Assembly: GCA_050084985.1 (NCBI GenBank)
Contig: JBITNC010000001.1
Coordinates: forward strand, 191,146,001-191,210,000
DNA length: 64,000 nt
Source of the DNA: Nageia nagi
Lineage: Eukaryota; Pinophyta
Reading direction: 5' to 3'
Shown here: positions 50,100 through 62,690 of the stretch, piece by piece
Layout of the letters: each line of letters starts with the position of its first letter
Position numbering within the stretch: position 1 is the first letter of the stretch
Translations under genes and position numbers: made by a program
The notes under the pieces: generated by a model
Told to the model about the DNA's origin: nothing
The model's input: the letters and a program-made list of their open reading frames with translations, nothing else
The model's database searches: none

Positions 50100-51430
50100 C
50101 TCAAAACATATGATAAAAGTGTCATCCAACACACAATTGAGCTTGAACTAGATGCCAAACCATACAGGCAAAAACAAAAGCTAATCAATCCAAAAATAGA
50201 AGACATGAAATAAGAATTGATCAAACTACTTGATTCAAAAATTATTTATCCTATCAAACATTTTTATTAGGTGGTAAATCTAGTTCTTGTTAGAAAGAGA
50301 GGAGGAGAAATTAGACTCTATGTTGATTTTAAAAATTTAAATCAAGTATATCTCAAATATAATTATCCTCTCCCACTTATGGAACAAATCCTAAATATAG
50401 TAGCCTAATCTTGCTATTTTTCAATAATTGATGGCTACTTAGGATTTAACCAAATTTGGGTGAAAGATGAAGATCAATACAAAATTGCATTTACAACTAA
50501 ATAGGAGACATTTGCTTTTTAAAGAATGCCTTTTGGTCTTTCTAATGCAGGAGCTAATTTTTAAAGAGCCATAGATCATGCATTTGGTAAACTAATAAAT
50601 AATATTATATTATTCTATTTGGATGATATTACAATATTATCTAAAAGAAGAAAGGATCATCTAGAAAATCTCAAATAAGTTTTTGAAAAATGCATGAAAT
50701 TTAGCATTTCAATTAATCCAAAAAAATCTAGTTTTATGACTAATCAAAGAAAATTACTTGGCCACATTATCTTAGAGGAGATATTAGTGATTTATCTAGA
50801 TAGAGTGAAAGCTATTGAAGCATTTCCACTCCCTTCCAACAAGAAATCCTTGCAATCATTCCTTGGTTAGATTAATTTTGTTAGATAATTTATTAATGAT
50901 TTTTTTGAAATTGTATACCCAATCACTTTAATGCTAAATAAAGATGCTATATTCTCTTGATCAAGTGAAGCAAAAGTAGCCTTTAAATATATTAAAAAGG
51001 ATATAATAGAAGCTCTTATGCTTAAAATTATTATATGTCAAAATATTTCATCATGTATGCTTATGGAGCAGAAAGAAGCATTGCTGCAATTCTAGCATAG
51101 AAAAATGATAATAAAGAAAAACATATGATTGCCTTTCATGGACAAACACTATGTCAACACTAGAAAAAGAATTCATTTATTCAAAAATAAGTATTTTCCA
51201 TAATTAAGGGACTTAAAAAATTCAAGCATATTTGTCTCCTCCAATAGAATCTTTGTATTTACTATCCATCCAAATGTAAGAAATTATGTTATACAAAGAG
51301 GCTTAGGTGAAGAAAAGACTAATTGGATTACTAAAATAATAGAATATGATATAGAAATTAATCCAACCAAGTTGATCAGAGGTAGGACTCTATGTGAAAA
51401 TATAGTTGAAGCTTCACATATGATTACAAT
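50100..51430 (+). pseudogene. Element B reverse transcriptase and gypsy RNase H
   Basis: Starts with the ELELDAKPYRQKQ entry. Main blocks: LYVDFKNLNQVYLK, then FSIIDGYLGFNQIWVKDEDQ, then RMPFGLSNAGANF, and the catalytic FYLDDITILSK at about 50615-50650. Then INPKKSSFM and LLGHII lead to the connection domain. A worn gypsy RNase H follows (50940-51430), ending in the INPTKLIRG link. At least eight in-frame stops fall at Gln or Trp positions, such as TAA/TAG before RMPFGL and after TTK. The sites themselves are well kept. Confidence 0.85.
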
Positions 51431-51539
51431 TATGAAGGATAAGTAGCAACTAAATGAAGAAAGTGATTGGATTAAGAAAGTTATTTTTATTTTTAAACTA
51501 GCAAATGTCTTGAATCTCTAGATAGATTTTAGAGAAAGA

Positions 51540-52740
51540 GATTCAAGCTACATGCCCTAAATATTATGATGATAGATGACCATTTATATAGAAAGAACTT
51601 TGATTAAACCTTATTAAGATGTGTGACTCATGATGAATCCTAAATAATATTGCATGAATTTCATTATGGATTCTCTAGTGAGCATTATAGTGGACCAACT
51701 ACAGTAGCAAAATTTTACAAGTTGAGTATTATTAGCCCATCATATTTAAGGATTCATTCAAAATTACCTAGGAATATGATAAATGCAATAGATTTGTAGG
51801 AAAAAGAAGGTAAGCTACTATGCTTCTTAAACCTATGATAGTTGAGGAACCCTTTCAATAATGGGATATGAACTTCATTGGTGTTATAAATCCAAATTCC
51901 TCAATAGGACATAAGTTCATCTTGACTACAATAAACTATATTGCTAGATGGTTAGAAGTAATGCCATATAAGAATACAGATCAAGAAGCGATGATAGAAA
52001 TGATCAAAAGGATAATCACTCACTTTGGAATCCCATAGACTATTATCTTAGATAATGGCCTAACATTTATTAGAGGTAACTTGTAAAACTTTATTATTGA
52101 ATATGGGATATACTAGTTATTATCTTCAAATTATTACCCATAAGGTAATAGGTAAGATAAATCAACTAATAAAAACTTAGCCTGGATTATCAAAAGAACA
52201 ATTGAAGGGAATCCCAGATAGTGGCATACACAATTGGACTTTGCATTATGGGAACATAGAATCAATATTAAATTAGCAATCAAAAAATCCCTATATGCAC
52301 TTGTATATGGTAAAATACCTATGTTGCCAATACATATTGGGTTACTAACATTAAAAATCTTGCAATTAATGGATGACCATGACTTTAATCCACTACAATC
52401 TAGGTATAATTAGCTCTTGAAATTAGAGGAAGACCATAACAAAGCATATGAGTTATTTCAACATCACCAATACATTTTTAAGAAATGGTTTTATAATAAA
52501 AAGTCTTCCTAAGTGAAGTTTGAACTAGGTGATATTGTCCTCAAGTGGGATGAGGAGAGAGTAAATTTTGGAAGACACCAAAAATTTGACTTTTTATGGA
52601 GCGGGCCTTATATCATCACTCAAGCCATGCAAAGTAATGTGTTTAGATTATAAGACATCATTGCGTCTTAGGAATTATGTATTCTTATTAATGGGATCTA
52701 TTTTGAAACATTATTAGGTAATAACGTGATCTTGTAAAAC
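51540..52740 (+). pseudogene. Element B integrase
   Basis: The zinc finger reads LHEFHYGFSSEHY and later DKCNRFVGKRR. The core has WDMNFIGVI and TIILDNGLTFIRG with both Asp residues. The third catalytic position, normally AES in this family, reads DKS (Glu to Lys, a G-to-A step) near 52160. The C-terminal part reads VKFELGDIVLKWDEER and FLWSGPYIITQ, the gypsy strand-binding domain. No chromodomain follows, in line with a Tat element. Stops are frequent but the frame is mostly kept. Confidence 0.82.
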
Positions 52741-53244
52741 CCGATAGAGACTGTATAATGTACATAATTCAAAAATAAAAAATAAAAAAAATTAAGGCTT
52801 GTACATCTTCTAGACATAACTTCCAATAAAGTAGGTAGCTATTAATGCTCAGCATTGATTTAGAATGGTCTAGGGTTAATATTAGTGTATTCTAAGCTAT
52901 TAACTAAATAAGGTAGTATTTAAGAAAATATTTCCTTGAATTTCTCAAACCATCATACAAGTACCCTAATTTAAATTTGGTGTGCTCCAAATTGACTCAT
53001 CCAACTTGTGGTAGCCCAATCTATATGATGTTTGGATTTCAAAACCCTAAGAATTAATTACCATTAATATAAGTATCACAAACCTTGGATGAATAAAATA
53101 TCCCACATACCCTCTAACTTAATACTTAGCCATTTTTGAGTATACTAGTTTGTAGAGTGACCAAAGCTTACAATTTACAGAGCTAAGTTGAGTAAGGAGA
53201 TACAAAGTTACAGGACCTTACAAAGTGTGGATTATAAGTATCAA

Positions 53245-56200
53245 ATGCAAACCATAGGTTCTAAAAAGAGTATTAATACCATGTCAACTTCTAAATCATC
53301 AACTCTAGTCAAAATAATGAAAGTGGATGCTGACTTGATAGCCATGTAAGAGGAATACCTTGAGAATGTTCTAAGGGTGAATTGGACTAAGATGGGGATG
53401 ATAAACCACATTAATACATGGAGGGTCCATCCCAATCATGGCCTTCAATAACATATGAGTTTTAAAGTTACCAGAAAAGAAAAATCATTAGCACACCCAA
53501 AGCAAGATGTAATAATTAACTAGGTCCTAGTTTATTATGTGCCCTATGAATCATTCACTTGCCATGAGTTGTTGTATTTGGTGGCACATAGGCATAACCA
53601 ATAAGGTTATTAGATAGGAATGTTTAAGGAACAAGAGCAAGGAGAAGAATCAAAGCCAAAATTTAAAGTAATACTGAACAACTCCTCTAATTCTATTCTT
53701 CAAGCATTTGTTGTCCCAACTGATTAGACTTTCCATGTGAAGAAACAAATTAATTTAAAAAGAGAAAAGTATGATTTCTATAGTAATTAATATGAAATGA
53801 TAAACTAGATTAATGAGAAATATCAATGGGACAAAACCACATAGATTTGGCCAAGCTATGAGATTGCCCTATTTGAAAACAAGAGGGATAGAAAGGTGTT
53901 ACAAACATTGGTAATCATTCTAGGGAAGAAAAACTAAATAAAAGTAGATGAAGCCATGGTGCATATGGCTTACAATATCATAGAGGCACATGTTTGCTAT
54001 GAATTCTTAGCTTTTATTTCTAATGAGATAAATATATGTCTTTTCAAAATTAAAAAATTAGATTTCATACACTCTTTGTATCTTTGATGGCTCTTGGCCC
54101 ATCAAAACCTTCACAAACTTATGGAGGCAAGGCTTTTAATTGAGCTAATGAATCTAAGTACTAGACTAGTACCAATTGATTTGAGGGTGCCAATCTTGAG
54201 CAAGTTGCATGGATCACATTAGAAGTTCATGGATAAATTTTATGCAATAATAATGTAGATGTTGATAGGAAGATTCCCTAATAGACTATGTAAGAGTGCT
54301 ATGTGGGAGCTACAGAGAGGAAATAAAGTCAATGATTGGTACTTTCTCAAAGATCATACTATGATTATGAGGTATGGGTATTTTGAAAAATGTTTTTTCT
54401 TACCTAAATATGTAACCCCTTAGCTATATTCTATAGAGATGGGTAGGCAAATATGTGTCATAAAGACCAAGTATGGGTTGGGAGGTAGGTTTAAATCTAT
54501 TATAGATATATCAGCTTCTACTAAAAATTTCACTCATTTATAGGTAGGTTGTAAAGATAGTATAGCAGAATTTATTATGCAAAATTTCAAATTAGATATG
54601 ATAGAAGCCCTATGGATGTATGATCTTTCAAGCAAGAAGTACCCAACCTTTACACATGAGTATAGACCTCATGTGGAATATCTTGTAAATAAAATTGAGT
54701 AAAAAGCACAAATGTACCTAAATAAGGCTTGGATGACCCTTGAGGGTATAAAGAAATATATAAACTAAGAAAATAAGTGGTAAGACTTTGCCCTCGACCC
54801 ATATGTTCTCACCCAACTAACAGATTTGGGTTGGGGCCCCAATAAAGTTCATTATTTCATAAAGTTCAAATTTGAACATACAACAAAGATTCATCATATT
54901 GAAAATGAATTATTTGAGAAATTTAAAAATGATAAGTTTTAGGAGGTAGAATATTCTAAATATCCTTTACTAGAATTGGGCCAACCTATTTCTCCTAAAT
55001 TTTAAGAAAAATCAATTACAATATTGAGACAATTAGAGGTTGGAAAACCATCTAGCTTATAAGAGCTTGCAAAGAAGAGAGAACAAAATCTCTTATATAC
55101 TGCTACTACTTCTCAAGATTCTTCTCTAAAAAAGAGAAGGAGAATTTAGATCTTTGCTCAAAAATAATAAACCCCAAAGAAAAAGGAAAAAATATTAATG
55201 AAACCCCACACTACATAGCGTAGATCATAGAGGACTATGCCTCTACCTCCCAAGATCAAAGAAGAAACTTTAGGGGTTATGGCAAAAGAAGTAAGCATAT
55301 TTTATATAGAGGAGTTACAAGAGCCTCAAAATATATACATTGGTGCTCAATAAGAAGTCCCAAAAAAAGAAAAATTCCTAGAAAATGAAGAAGCCTCAAA
55401 AAAGGAAGACATGCAAATTCAATAAGGTAGGGTAAATGTACTTGGAGCAGGTAAATCTGTAGCAGTTGCAACTAGAGGTGGATTGGTGATGATAGTGATG
55501 ATGATAATGATGAATGATTGATGAATCCATAAGGAAAAGAGACTCAGATCCAATGGATAAAGTTGATGATGAAGATAAGGTCATGGACGAAGTAGAAAAA
55601 GAAATAGAAATTCAAGATTCTACACCTCTAAAGTAATCATAATATGCTTAATAGGTCATAGTGTCCACCTCAGGTGCAAATACTCCTCATAATTCTTTAA
55701 TTCCTACATCTTCAAATCTAATTTTTCTACACAAATTGTAGAACCCATTGATTGGGAAACTTTTGTCAATAAACCTCCTATGCTTCCTAAAAAAAAAGTC
55801 AAGAATTTTGAGTAAAGTAATAAAAATAGAAGACATTAAGATAGCATAGATGTCTTTCAAAGAAGGATAATTAGATACTACTCCCATGACTATAATTGGT
55901 GTAAGTATGTAGAGTGCTCTAACAATTGACCAATCTAGGTTCCTTATGAATACTTCAATCGCAACTAGTAAAAGTCTTCAAGCAATGGAGATTAAGATAG
56001 ATAAATTGAATAAGAAAATTGATCAATATAGGAAAGACTACTCCCTTAAAGACAAAACAATGGTCAAATTACAAAATAAAAATAAAGATCTGCTTGCAAA
56101 GCTTGATAAGCAAAAGTTAGAATTCGAGAAGGGCTTGATAGAAATAAAGGCTAAGTTAAATAATGTAAATCAAACATATAAGATATTAAAGTTTAGGCTA

Positions 56201-56950
56201 CAATTATAGATGGCCAAAAGGTTAAGAAAGTTGATGTTGAGTTACAAACCATCATAGCAACTAACAAAGTATTATATAATGATAATTCCAAATTATGGCT
56301 ACTCATAAAAGGCTTCAAAAAACTCTTTGGTGGAGCAAGTTAGAGATAGGATGGTGACCTTATCACATTTGTATTTTTTAAAATAATAGACACTACAATC
56401 CATTAAAAAGTTCAACATGCAAACCACTCTCCATCAGTTGGCTCTAGATATACCAAGGTTAGTTATTGAGAAAATGCAGAGTTGGTTGAGAGTCTTGACT
56501 GAGAAAGATATAGCTACCATTACTCCCAAACCAAGATAATCATATTTGGGAAGGATACAAGATATGTGTGAACTCCAAAATTTGGTATTCAACATGGATA
56601 TTGTAAACACTAGCTCATAATAGAGCTAGGATTTATTAATAGATTATTTAATTCTTTAATTGAAATGAAAGCTCTCAAATTATGGGAGGGACAAAATGTA
56701 TAGGGTAGTGCTACTAGTTAGGTATCCAATACCATTCAATTCTTTGAGAAATATTTTTCAGAGAAGCAAATCTTAGATTTACAACAAATAAATGACCTTA
56801 TTTAAGAAGTAATCATAAGGTTCCTACATGTTGGGAGGCTAGAGAATGTTATAATGGGTTTCAAATTAGATACTATAAAGATTCAATCATCCCTTATTTT
56901 GTCACAAGTTGACTATCAAGACCTTAAATATTTGAATAAGTAGATGCACA
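53245..56950 (+). pseudogene. Element B extra long reading frame, unrecognised product
   Basis: From the ATG at 53245 one frame can be followed to about 55150, some 630 codons, with stops that are all TAA, TAG or TGA one step from Gln or Arg codons. Seen in it: WMYDLSSKKYPTFTHEYRPH, YLNKAWMTLEGIKKYI and LTQLTDLGWGPNKVHYFIKF, then a basic KKRRRI and an acidic, Lys-rich stretch (55150-55640) with frame changes. A clear coiled coil follows at 55946-56209 (IDKLNKKIDQYRKDY), and helical sequence to about 56950. I do not recognise any domain. No signal peptide or membrane segment is evident, so an env-like protein is unlikely. Tat elements often carry extra frames between integrase and the 3' LTR; this one is sense-strand and unusually long. 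Confidence 0.65.
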
Positions 56951-57081
56951 CCTTCCTCCTAGTAAAGCTAATTCCACCACCTGAGATGCCTACCAAATCT
57001 ACACCTGAATAGGCTACTAGAAGCAATAAGTAGTGGGTCCTATTCTCTAGTAGGTGAAGATCCTAAGAGCCATCAAAAGAT

Positions 57082-59055
57082 TGTATTCTTTTAGAATTGC
57101 ACTTTGAGTTGGGGTAAGACACTATCATTCTTTCATTCTTTTTAAAAAATTCTTTCTATTCTAAATCTCTTCCCTTTAACATGAAATTTGAGTCTTTTAT
57201 TAGCCCTAAGTCTGAAGAATTTTGGGTGTTGTCAAGATTTGACTATTATATATATAATCCAGCTATTGTATGTATAAGTCCTTTTTTTTTTATATTTTGC
57301 CTTATAAATTTCTAGTCAAATTCAATCGAGTGTTGTAATAACTCTCAAGGCTAAACATTAAGTCATATTAATAGTAAAATGAGGCAGTAAATGTATGTAT
57401 AAAATAATCATGTTTGCAAGTAAATATGTCACGTCTAGGTAGTGTTGAATTATGTATGGGAAGAGAAAAGTCTAAGGAAATATTCAGGAGTTGTAAATAC
57501 AATGTTTGGGAGTTTTGTAAATATACTATCTAGGAACTTTTGAAAATATTGGTCCTTATTATATCCAAATAATCAACAAGAGATGCTTAGATGTAAATAA
57601 AACCCATTGATTTTCAACAATGATGTGAGAACTTTTGGTTATAATTAGCAGGTCTCAAAATAAGTAATGGCAGGTGATGATTCTTGAAGATACCAAATAG
57701 AGCCCATCAATTTTGAGCGATGATGTTAGAACTTTTGGCTTAAGTCAGTGGGTCCCAGAATAAGTAATGGTGGATGATGATTCATGAAGATGTCAAATAG
57801 AGCTTATCAATTTTGAGCGATGATGTCAAAACTTTTGGTTAAAATTAGCAAGTATCAGAACATGGTAGGTGATGATTCATGAAGATACCAAATAGAGCTC
57901 ACCAATTTTGAATGATGATGTTTGAACTTTTGGCTAAAATCAGTGGGTACTAAGAAGAGCCAAATCATCAATAAAACCCATCAAAAGAAATAAGACCCAC
58001 CAGACTAAGGTAAGGGTAATAGGTAGGATGTAAAACTTAGGTCCACTTGATCTTAGGTGTTTGACCCCTAGGGCCCTATTAATGTGTCAACTTCAACTCA
58101 ATTCCACATAACAATGGTATTTTCTTCTCTAACTAAGTTGATATACTATTCACAACCCCCCATTACTTTATTCATTTAGAACTATATTATGGACCATCAA
58201 TGGTTGCAAAGAGGTAGATAGCTATCAATAGAACATAGTACCAGATTGTACCTATTAGATTATAGATGAGTACTTATTCAATCAAATACACTACCATCTT
58301 CAATCAACTATAGGTTTGAAGAAGGAGCAATCAACATGTCAAGAGGATTATGGCTCAATGGATATGATTGTTCAAAAATTACAAATTCCTAAATAGTTAT
58401 GCTATTAGTACTTATTCATTGTTTAATCTAATATAGTTGTAATATTTATTGTAAATAGTTTTCTTCACTAGCTTCAATTAAGATGAGTAATTATGTATAT
58501 TAATGATAGATAACAACCTAGCAGGACATGTAAATGTATAAATTGTAGACTATTAGAAATGAAAGAGGTCAGACATTCTAGCAAATTTGCCCAGGTCTGT
58601 AAGATACTTTCATATATGATAATGTAAATAGATAATGCTTTTCCCTTTTTCAACAAGTGATCATTTATTGCTTTTATAAATGTTATGTATGAGATTTTAT
58701 CTTAAGTTATAGCTATGTATTATGATTGCAAGACCCCAAGGGTAAGATAGCTTGCTATTCTTAATCTTGATTATGGATTGCTACTTGTGCTGCAATGCTC
58801 GAGTTGTGAAGTTCTTATTTATGTTTTAGTTTAATGTGTTCATCCCTTTCTAGTAAGTCTCTACCTTTTATCTCTTTCCTATTACTTTAAACCTTTATAA
58901 TTATAAGAACTAAACTATAACCTAGAAATTGAGTAGAAAACCAACACGAGCACATTCCCACCACCTTCTGCTCTTTCAAGGAACCTACTATTGCAAGCAA
59001 TGGAGAACTTGACTAGACTAAACCCTTTGAGGTTACATTATACCAATCAATAGTA
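57082..59055 (+). repeat. Element B 3' LTR (lacks its last ~130 bp)
   Basis: Starts TGTATTCTTTTAG and matches the 5' LTR to ACCAATCAATAGTA at 59055. Sequence of element A follows at once. The 5' copy has about 130 bp more before its primer site. Confidence 0.8.
57618..57965 (+). repeat. 100 bp tandem repeat in B 3' LTR
   Basis: Unit starts at 57618, 57718, 57818 and about 57913; the third unit lost about five bases. Same array as in the 5' LTR. Confidence 0.95.
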
Positions 59056-59154
59056 ACTAGCTCAAGTAATTTACTATCTTCTCAATATTAACAATTTGAA
59101 TAGCTTTGTACTTATTAATTTTCTTATTCTTTAGACCTTAAGATTTTGTAACTA
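59056..59154 (-). repeat. Element A 5' LTR, remnant beyond element B
   Basis: CAAGTAATTTACTATCTTCTC and the following TTTGTACTTA and TTATTCTTTA words match 27762-27850 in the left LTR. Similarity is lost at about 59154, so the remaining LTR has been deleted or replaced. A 30 bp piece (TTAATTTTCTTATTCTTTAG) is duplicated at 59177. Confidence 0.7.
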
Positions 59155-59759
59155 CATGTCAAAAATAATTATAATTTAATTTTCTTATTCTTTAGCCCTT
59201 AATATTAGTATAGAATGTTGAAGGATTGCTTCATACTAACACAAAATGTATGCACTATTCTAGCTATAACTTACCTTCTATGCTCATTCTTAAATGGTTG
59301 GGGTGATTATAGACCTTTTAAACTAGCTTTATCAAGTTTAATCATTCCTACTAGGTGTAAAAATCCCTCTTGTATGTAAATACAACATACCAACAATAAA
59401 AAAAAAGTGTTTAAAACCTTATTCCTAACTCTCAATACTCAAGAATAATGCAATATAAAAGAGTGTATATGAATTTATATAAACAAATGCATATTTCCTA
59501 AACTTATATGCATACAAAAATCAACAAAAATATTTTTCCATGATCTCCTTTACAACCATATGTAAAAGAATAGGAATATGAGGTTGAGAGCTACCTCATG
59601 GAGCTTCAAAGGATTATGTAACAGGTATAGAAACTCAACCATATAAAATAAGCCACCACTCCTCTAGAATCAAACATGAACTCCTCCAAATGCAAAGAAA
59701 ATAATGTAAAATGGAAAGATATATTTTTGTTGTACATTGTGGGTGATTTGTTAACTTTA

Positions 59760-60185
59760 GTTGATAAACTTGTAGGGTTTATCAACCTTAATATATATTG
59801 AAAATATTAGAGTCTCTCTATTTTCTAGTAAAAACTACCATAATAGTTATGCTAATAAACCCTACATGTTTATCAACATTATGGAATGTTGATAAACTCT
59901 ATAGGTTTATCAACAAAAAAGATGAAAAAATTTCTAAGGATTGAATTCATGAAATACTTATTGAGATTCAAATTTGTGTCACTTATTTACAAATTCAATG
60001 TCTTAACTACTATGGCATAGCATCTGTAATAAAATTTATAGCTCAAATTTAGTTTTGTATACATCAAATGATAGACTTGTCAGGTTTATCAACATCTACA
60101 TGTTGATAAACTTGTAGGGTTTATACATGCCAAAAAAAGGGGCCTATGAGATATTTGCTAGAAAAAGACTATGATAAACCCTATG
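59760..60185. repeat. Cluster of hairpins built from one 10-13 bp word
   Basis: GTTGATAAAC and its complement GTTTATCAAC alternate. Perfect stems lie at 59760-59769/59777-59786, 59868-59880/59885-59897 (13 bp), 59888-59897/59905-59914, and 60084-60095/60100-60111 (12 bp). The word is often joined to TAGGGTTTA or AAACCCTA, the plant telomere-type box. The decayed tRNA-like element lies in the gap between the two groups. Confidence 0.85.
59950..60022 (-). repeat. tRNA-like (SINE-type) promoter relic
   Basis: On the - strand TGCCATAGTAGTTAAGA (60017-60001) resembles an A box, and AAATTTGAATCTC (about 59975-59963) a B box with C-to-T changes. The spacing of about 42 bases is that of a tRNA gene. 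The arms no longer pair, so this is a SINE relic or a tRNA pseudogene at most. Confidence 0.35.
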
Positions 60186-61799
60186 AATTTTTTAACTATA
60201 GTAAACAAGTTAGCCATAATGTACATGATGGATATGCATTTTAGTGTAAAACTCAACATAGATGCTACCTAAGCACTCAAAATTGCTGAGGGTACAATAC
60301 AACTTAGCAAGGGATAAAAATACTCAATACAAGGAAGAAAGGGAGTGCTTAATAATAAGAAAATGCTTTCAATGGAGCCTAGTAGGACCATGACTTCTTC
60401 CAAAGCTTCCTCTCACCTCATTCTTACAAAATAGAACCCTTAAAATAGTAAATGATTCAATGATGTCTAGGAGAAACTCATAAACAATTGTAATATCCCT
60501 AACATCTCCAGATTAGCCTCCTTAATACAAGTGAATTATTATTTTTTCTATCAAAGAATGATATTTGATCATTATTCCATGTTATAAATCCTCATAATAG
60601 CTAATGCACTCAAAAGGAGTATATTTTCCAAGTCATGGGTGCCATTTTCTCCTCCAATGCATTATAAACAAAATATTATTCTTAACTATCCTCCCAAAAT
60701 TCTTTGAAGTATTCAAGAGGCTTCTTTATAGTGCCTACCAAATCTCCAATATCCTTCAAGCTATCATCAACTCCTCCAATCCTAGTTAGGTTGGTGAATT
60801 AATTAGCTTTGAAACAAACATTCTTCGCCTTGCCAATGATAATGATATGGTGTATATTAATTTATTTTCCCACTTTTGTAAAACATCCACATAATCCCTT
60901 TTGGGATATTTAAATAAAATTTAAACTATTTCCCTTTCTTTTGGCCAAACATTCTATTTTAATCAACTTAAATTAAAAAAACTTACCTTCCTTGGTATCC
61001 TATTGCCTTGGAGAGAATTTAATTAAAAAAATAATATTTCAATCCTTTTCCCTTGCCTTTGGCTATCTAATCAACATTAAATATTCACAAAATATTAATT
61101 TTTGACAAGTGGTGATTCTAAATTAAGCATAACCCTTTATACCTTAATTTTTCAAAAGATTAATACTTTGAATATCCTTAAACTATATATTTTTGCAAAA
61201 ACCATATATGAATGCTAGTAATTTAAGTTATTAATTCCTACCAAATAAATATGAATTATTTGAATGCCATACCTTGCACCTCTAATACATATTTATTATT
61301 TTTCAAAAGAAGACTTAGTTATTTAATTGGGCCTCACATAACAAATATTTAAATTGCGAATTAAATAAGTACCTTAGTCTCTTACCTTGCATAAATGATA
61401 TATCATATAAAATTATACTATTTAATATTTTGTAGTTTCCCCTTTTTACTTGGCAACTCTAATACTAAAATAAATCAAACTAGTGTGTTACTGTAAATAA
61501 AATAATCCATCTTATCATATTTTCAAAATGATAGTCAAAGCATTGTTTTTTACCTTAGTTCCTTGTTACAACTTTATCCTCACTAGTACGTGAAACTACT
61601 TGATTATTAGTAGTAACAAGAATACAAAACTTTGTTCATCCCTTCATCGAATTAATCATTGAATATCATTTATTTCCTCTACCATTTATCTCTAGTCATT
61701 TCAGTATAAGTAGGCATTAGGGCTATTTACTACTGCTATTTCTATTTTCCCATCCTATATTATGACTTTGAATCAAGTGGGAGACTTACTATATTAGTT

Positions 61800-62690
61800 A
61801 TGATAGGATTTAGAATTGCTCTTGGGCATCCCCTTCAAATAGTTACACATATATATTCCTCAAAATTTGAAATAATTTTGGCCTCTTGATAGTTTTAAGC
61901 CTTCCTTTATTGGGTGTCCTTTACCTCATATTTATCTTATGCAATTAGATCCAATACTTAGCCTTAAAAATTTTTCATTGGTTAGTTAAATGACACCTCC
62001 TTTGATGGTAGGAATAATATAGATCTTGGTTGTCAAAATTTATGTTATCATCTTATGCTCTCATATCTAGCGATTTTATCATTCCTTTATTTAATAGATC
62101 CTATAAAAGAACTCTTGGAGGAATAGGAAATGTGAATATTGACTTCCTTTTTCTTGTAAATATTTTCAATATAGGTGCCTAAACCATATTGATAACCTTC
62201 TCTTTTCTAGCATAAGACTTGAATGACTCTTTGTTGTATATGGTAGATCTATACTTGAGTAATCCAAGCTTAAGTAAATACATTTTCCTAGCTAAGACTC
62301 TCTTATTAATTCTTACAAAACTCATTTTAACATTATCTATAACATATTATTTGAGAGCAGGAAGAATAGAATTTGAAAAAATGTCACATATTTCTTCTCC
62401 AGGTAACTTACTTTTGGTATGTTATCATACCCTTTTAAAGTGAGGGATGCAAACCTATTATTCCCTTGGCATAGACAATATAAATATGTGAATTATGAGT
62501 GCTCCTTTATATTGTATTTATATTGGGACATAAATTCATTGATAAGAGCTTTAAAATAGTCAATGGATTTGAGCGACAAATTGTAAAACCATTGCCCATC
62601 ATCTCCCTTGAAACTCCTTGGGAATAATTTAGTCATAAACTTCTCTTTGGATTATAATTTTAGTAATAAATCCTTTTAAAAACTAATGAT
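61800..62690 (-). pseudogene. Element H' gag remnant
   Basis: The same capsid blocks as in H but with more stops. The tail motif reads YYSYHQRRCHLTN near 62020-61985, where the Cys and Gly of YCxYHxxxGH are changed. No polymerase follows to the left. Confidence 0.6.

Larger units (their letters stand above)
35611..59055 (+). mobile_element. Element B: Tat-like Ty3/gypsy retrotransposon, interrupted by element C
   Basis: LTRs at 35611-37727 and 57082-59055 bound the element. Inside, without C, lie gag, protease, a plant-type RNase H, reverse transcriptase, a second RNase H, integrase, and a long extra frame. The gag style, the second RNase H, the tRNA-Arg-like primer site and the extra frame all point to the Tat/Ogre group. 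B lies in the right LTR of A; the A sequence on both sides of B joins at the same place in the left copy (about 27757). No target duplication is visible, probably because the last ~130 bp of the 3' LTR are missing. Confidence 0.8.
59155..61649. other. Non-coding AT-rich sequence
   Basis: No protein motif was recognised on either strand. It includes the hairpin cluster at 59760-60185 and a tRNA-like relic. The part at 60250-60900 has the look of an LTR (short CT-rich runs, no coding) but has no partner in the window. Confidence 0.45.

Noticed and set aside
55277-55887. Leu/His-rich - strand frames
   Set aside because: Shadows of the acidic part of the extra frame in B.
53245-56209. Extra frame of B as an env-like protein
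   Set aside because: No signal peptide, membrane segment or cleavage-like site could be seen; the coiled coil alone is not enough.
27025-59159. Possible target duplication TATGT/CATGT for A with an ~830 bp LTR
   Set aside because: It depends on ending the LTR at 27858 and 59154, but the polypurine-like tract and CA end at 30232 favour a 3.2 kb LTR; four of five matching bases is too weak.
59950-60022. Functional tRNA gene
   Set aside because: Acceptor and T arms do not pair and the B box is changed at conserved C positions.
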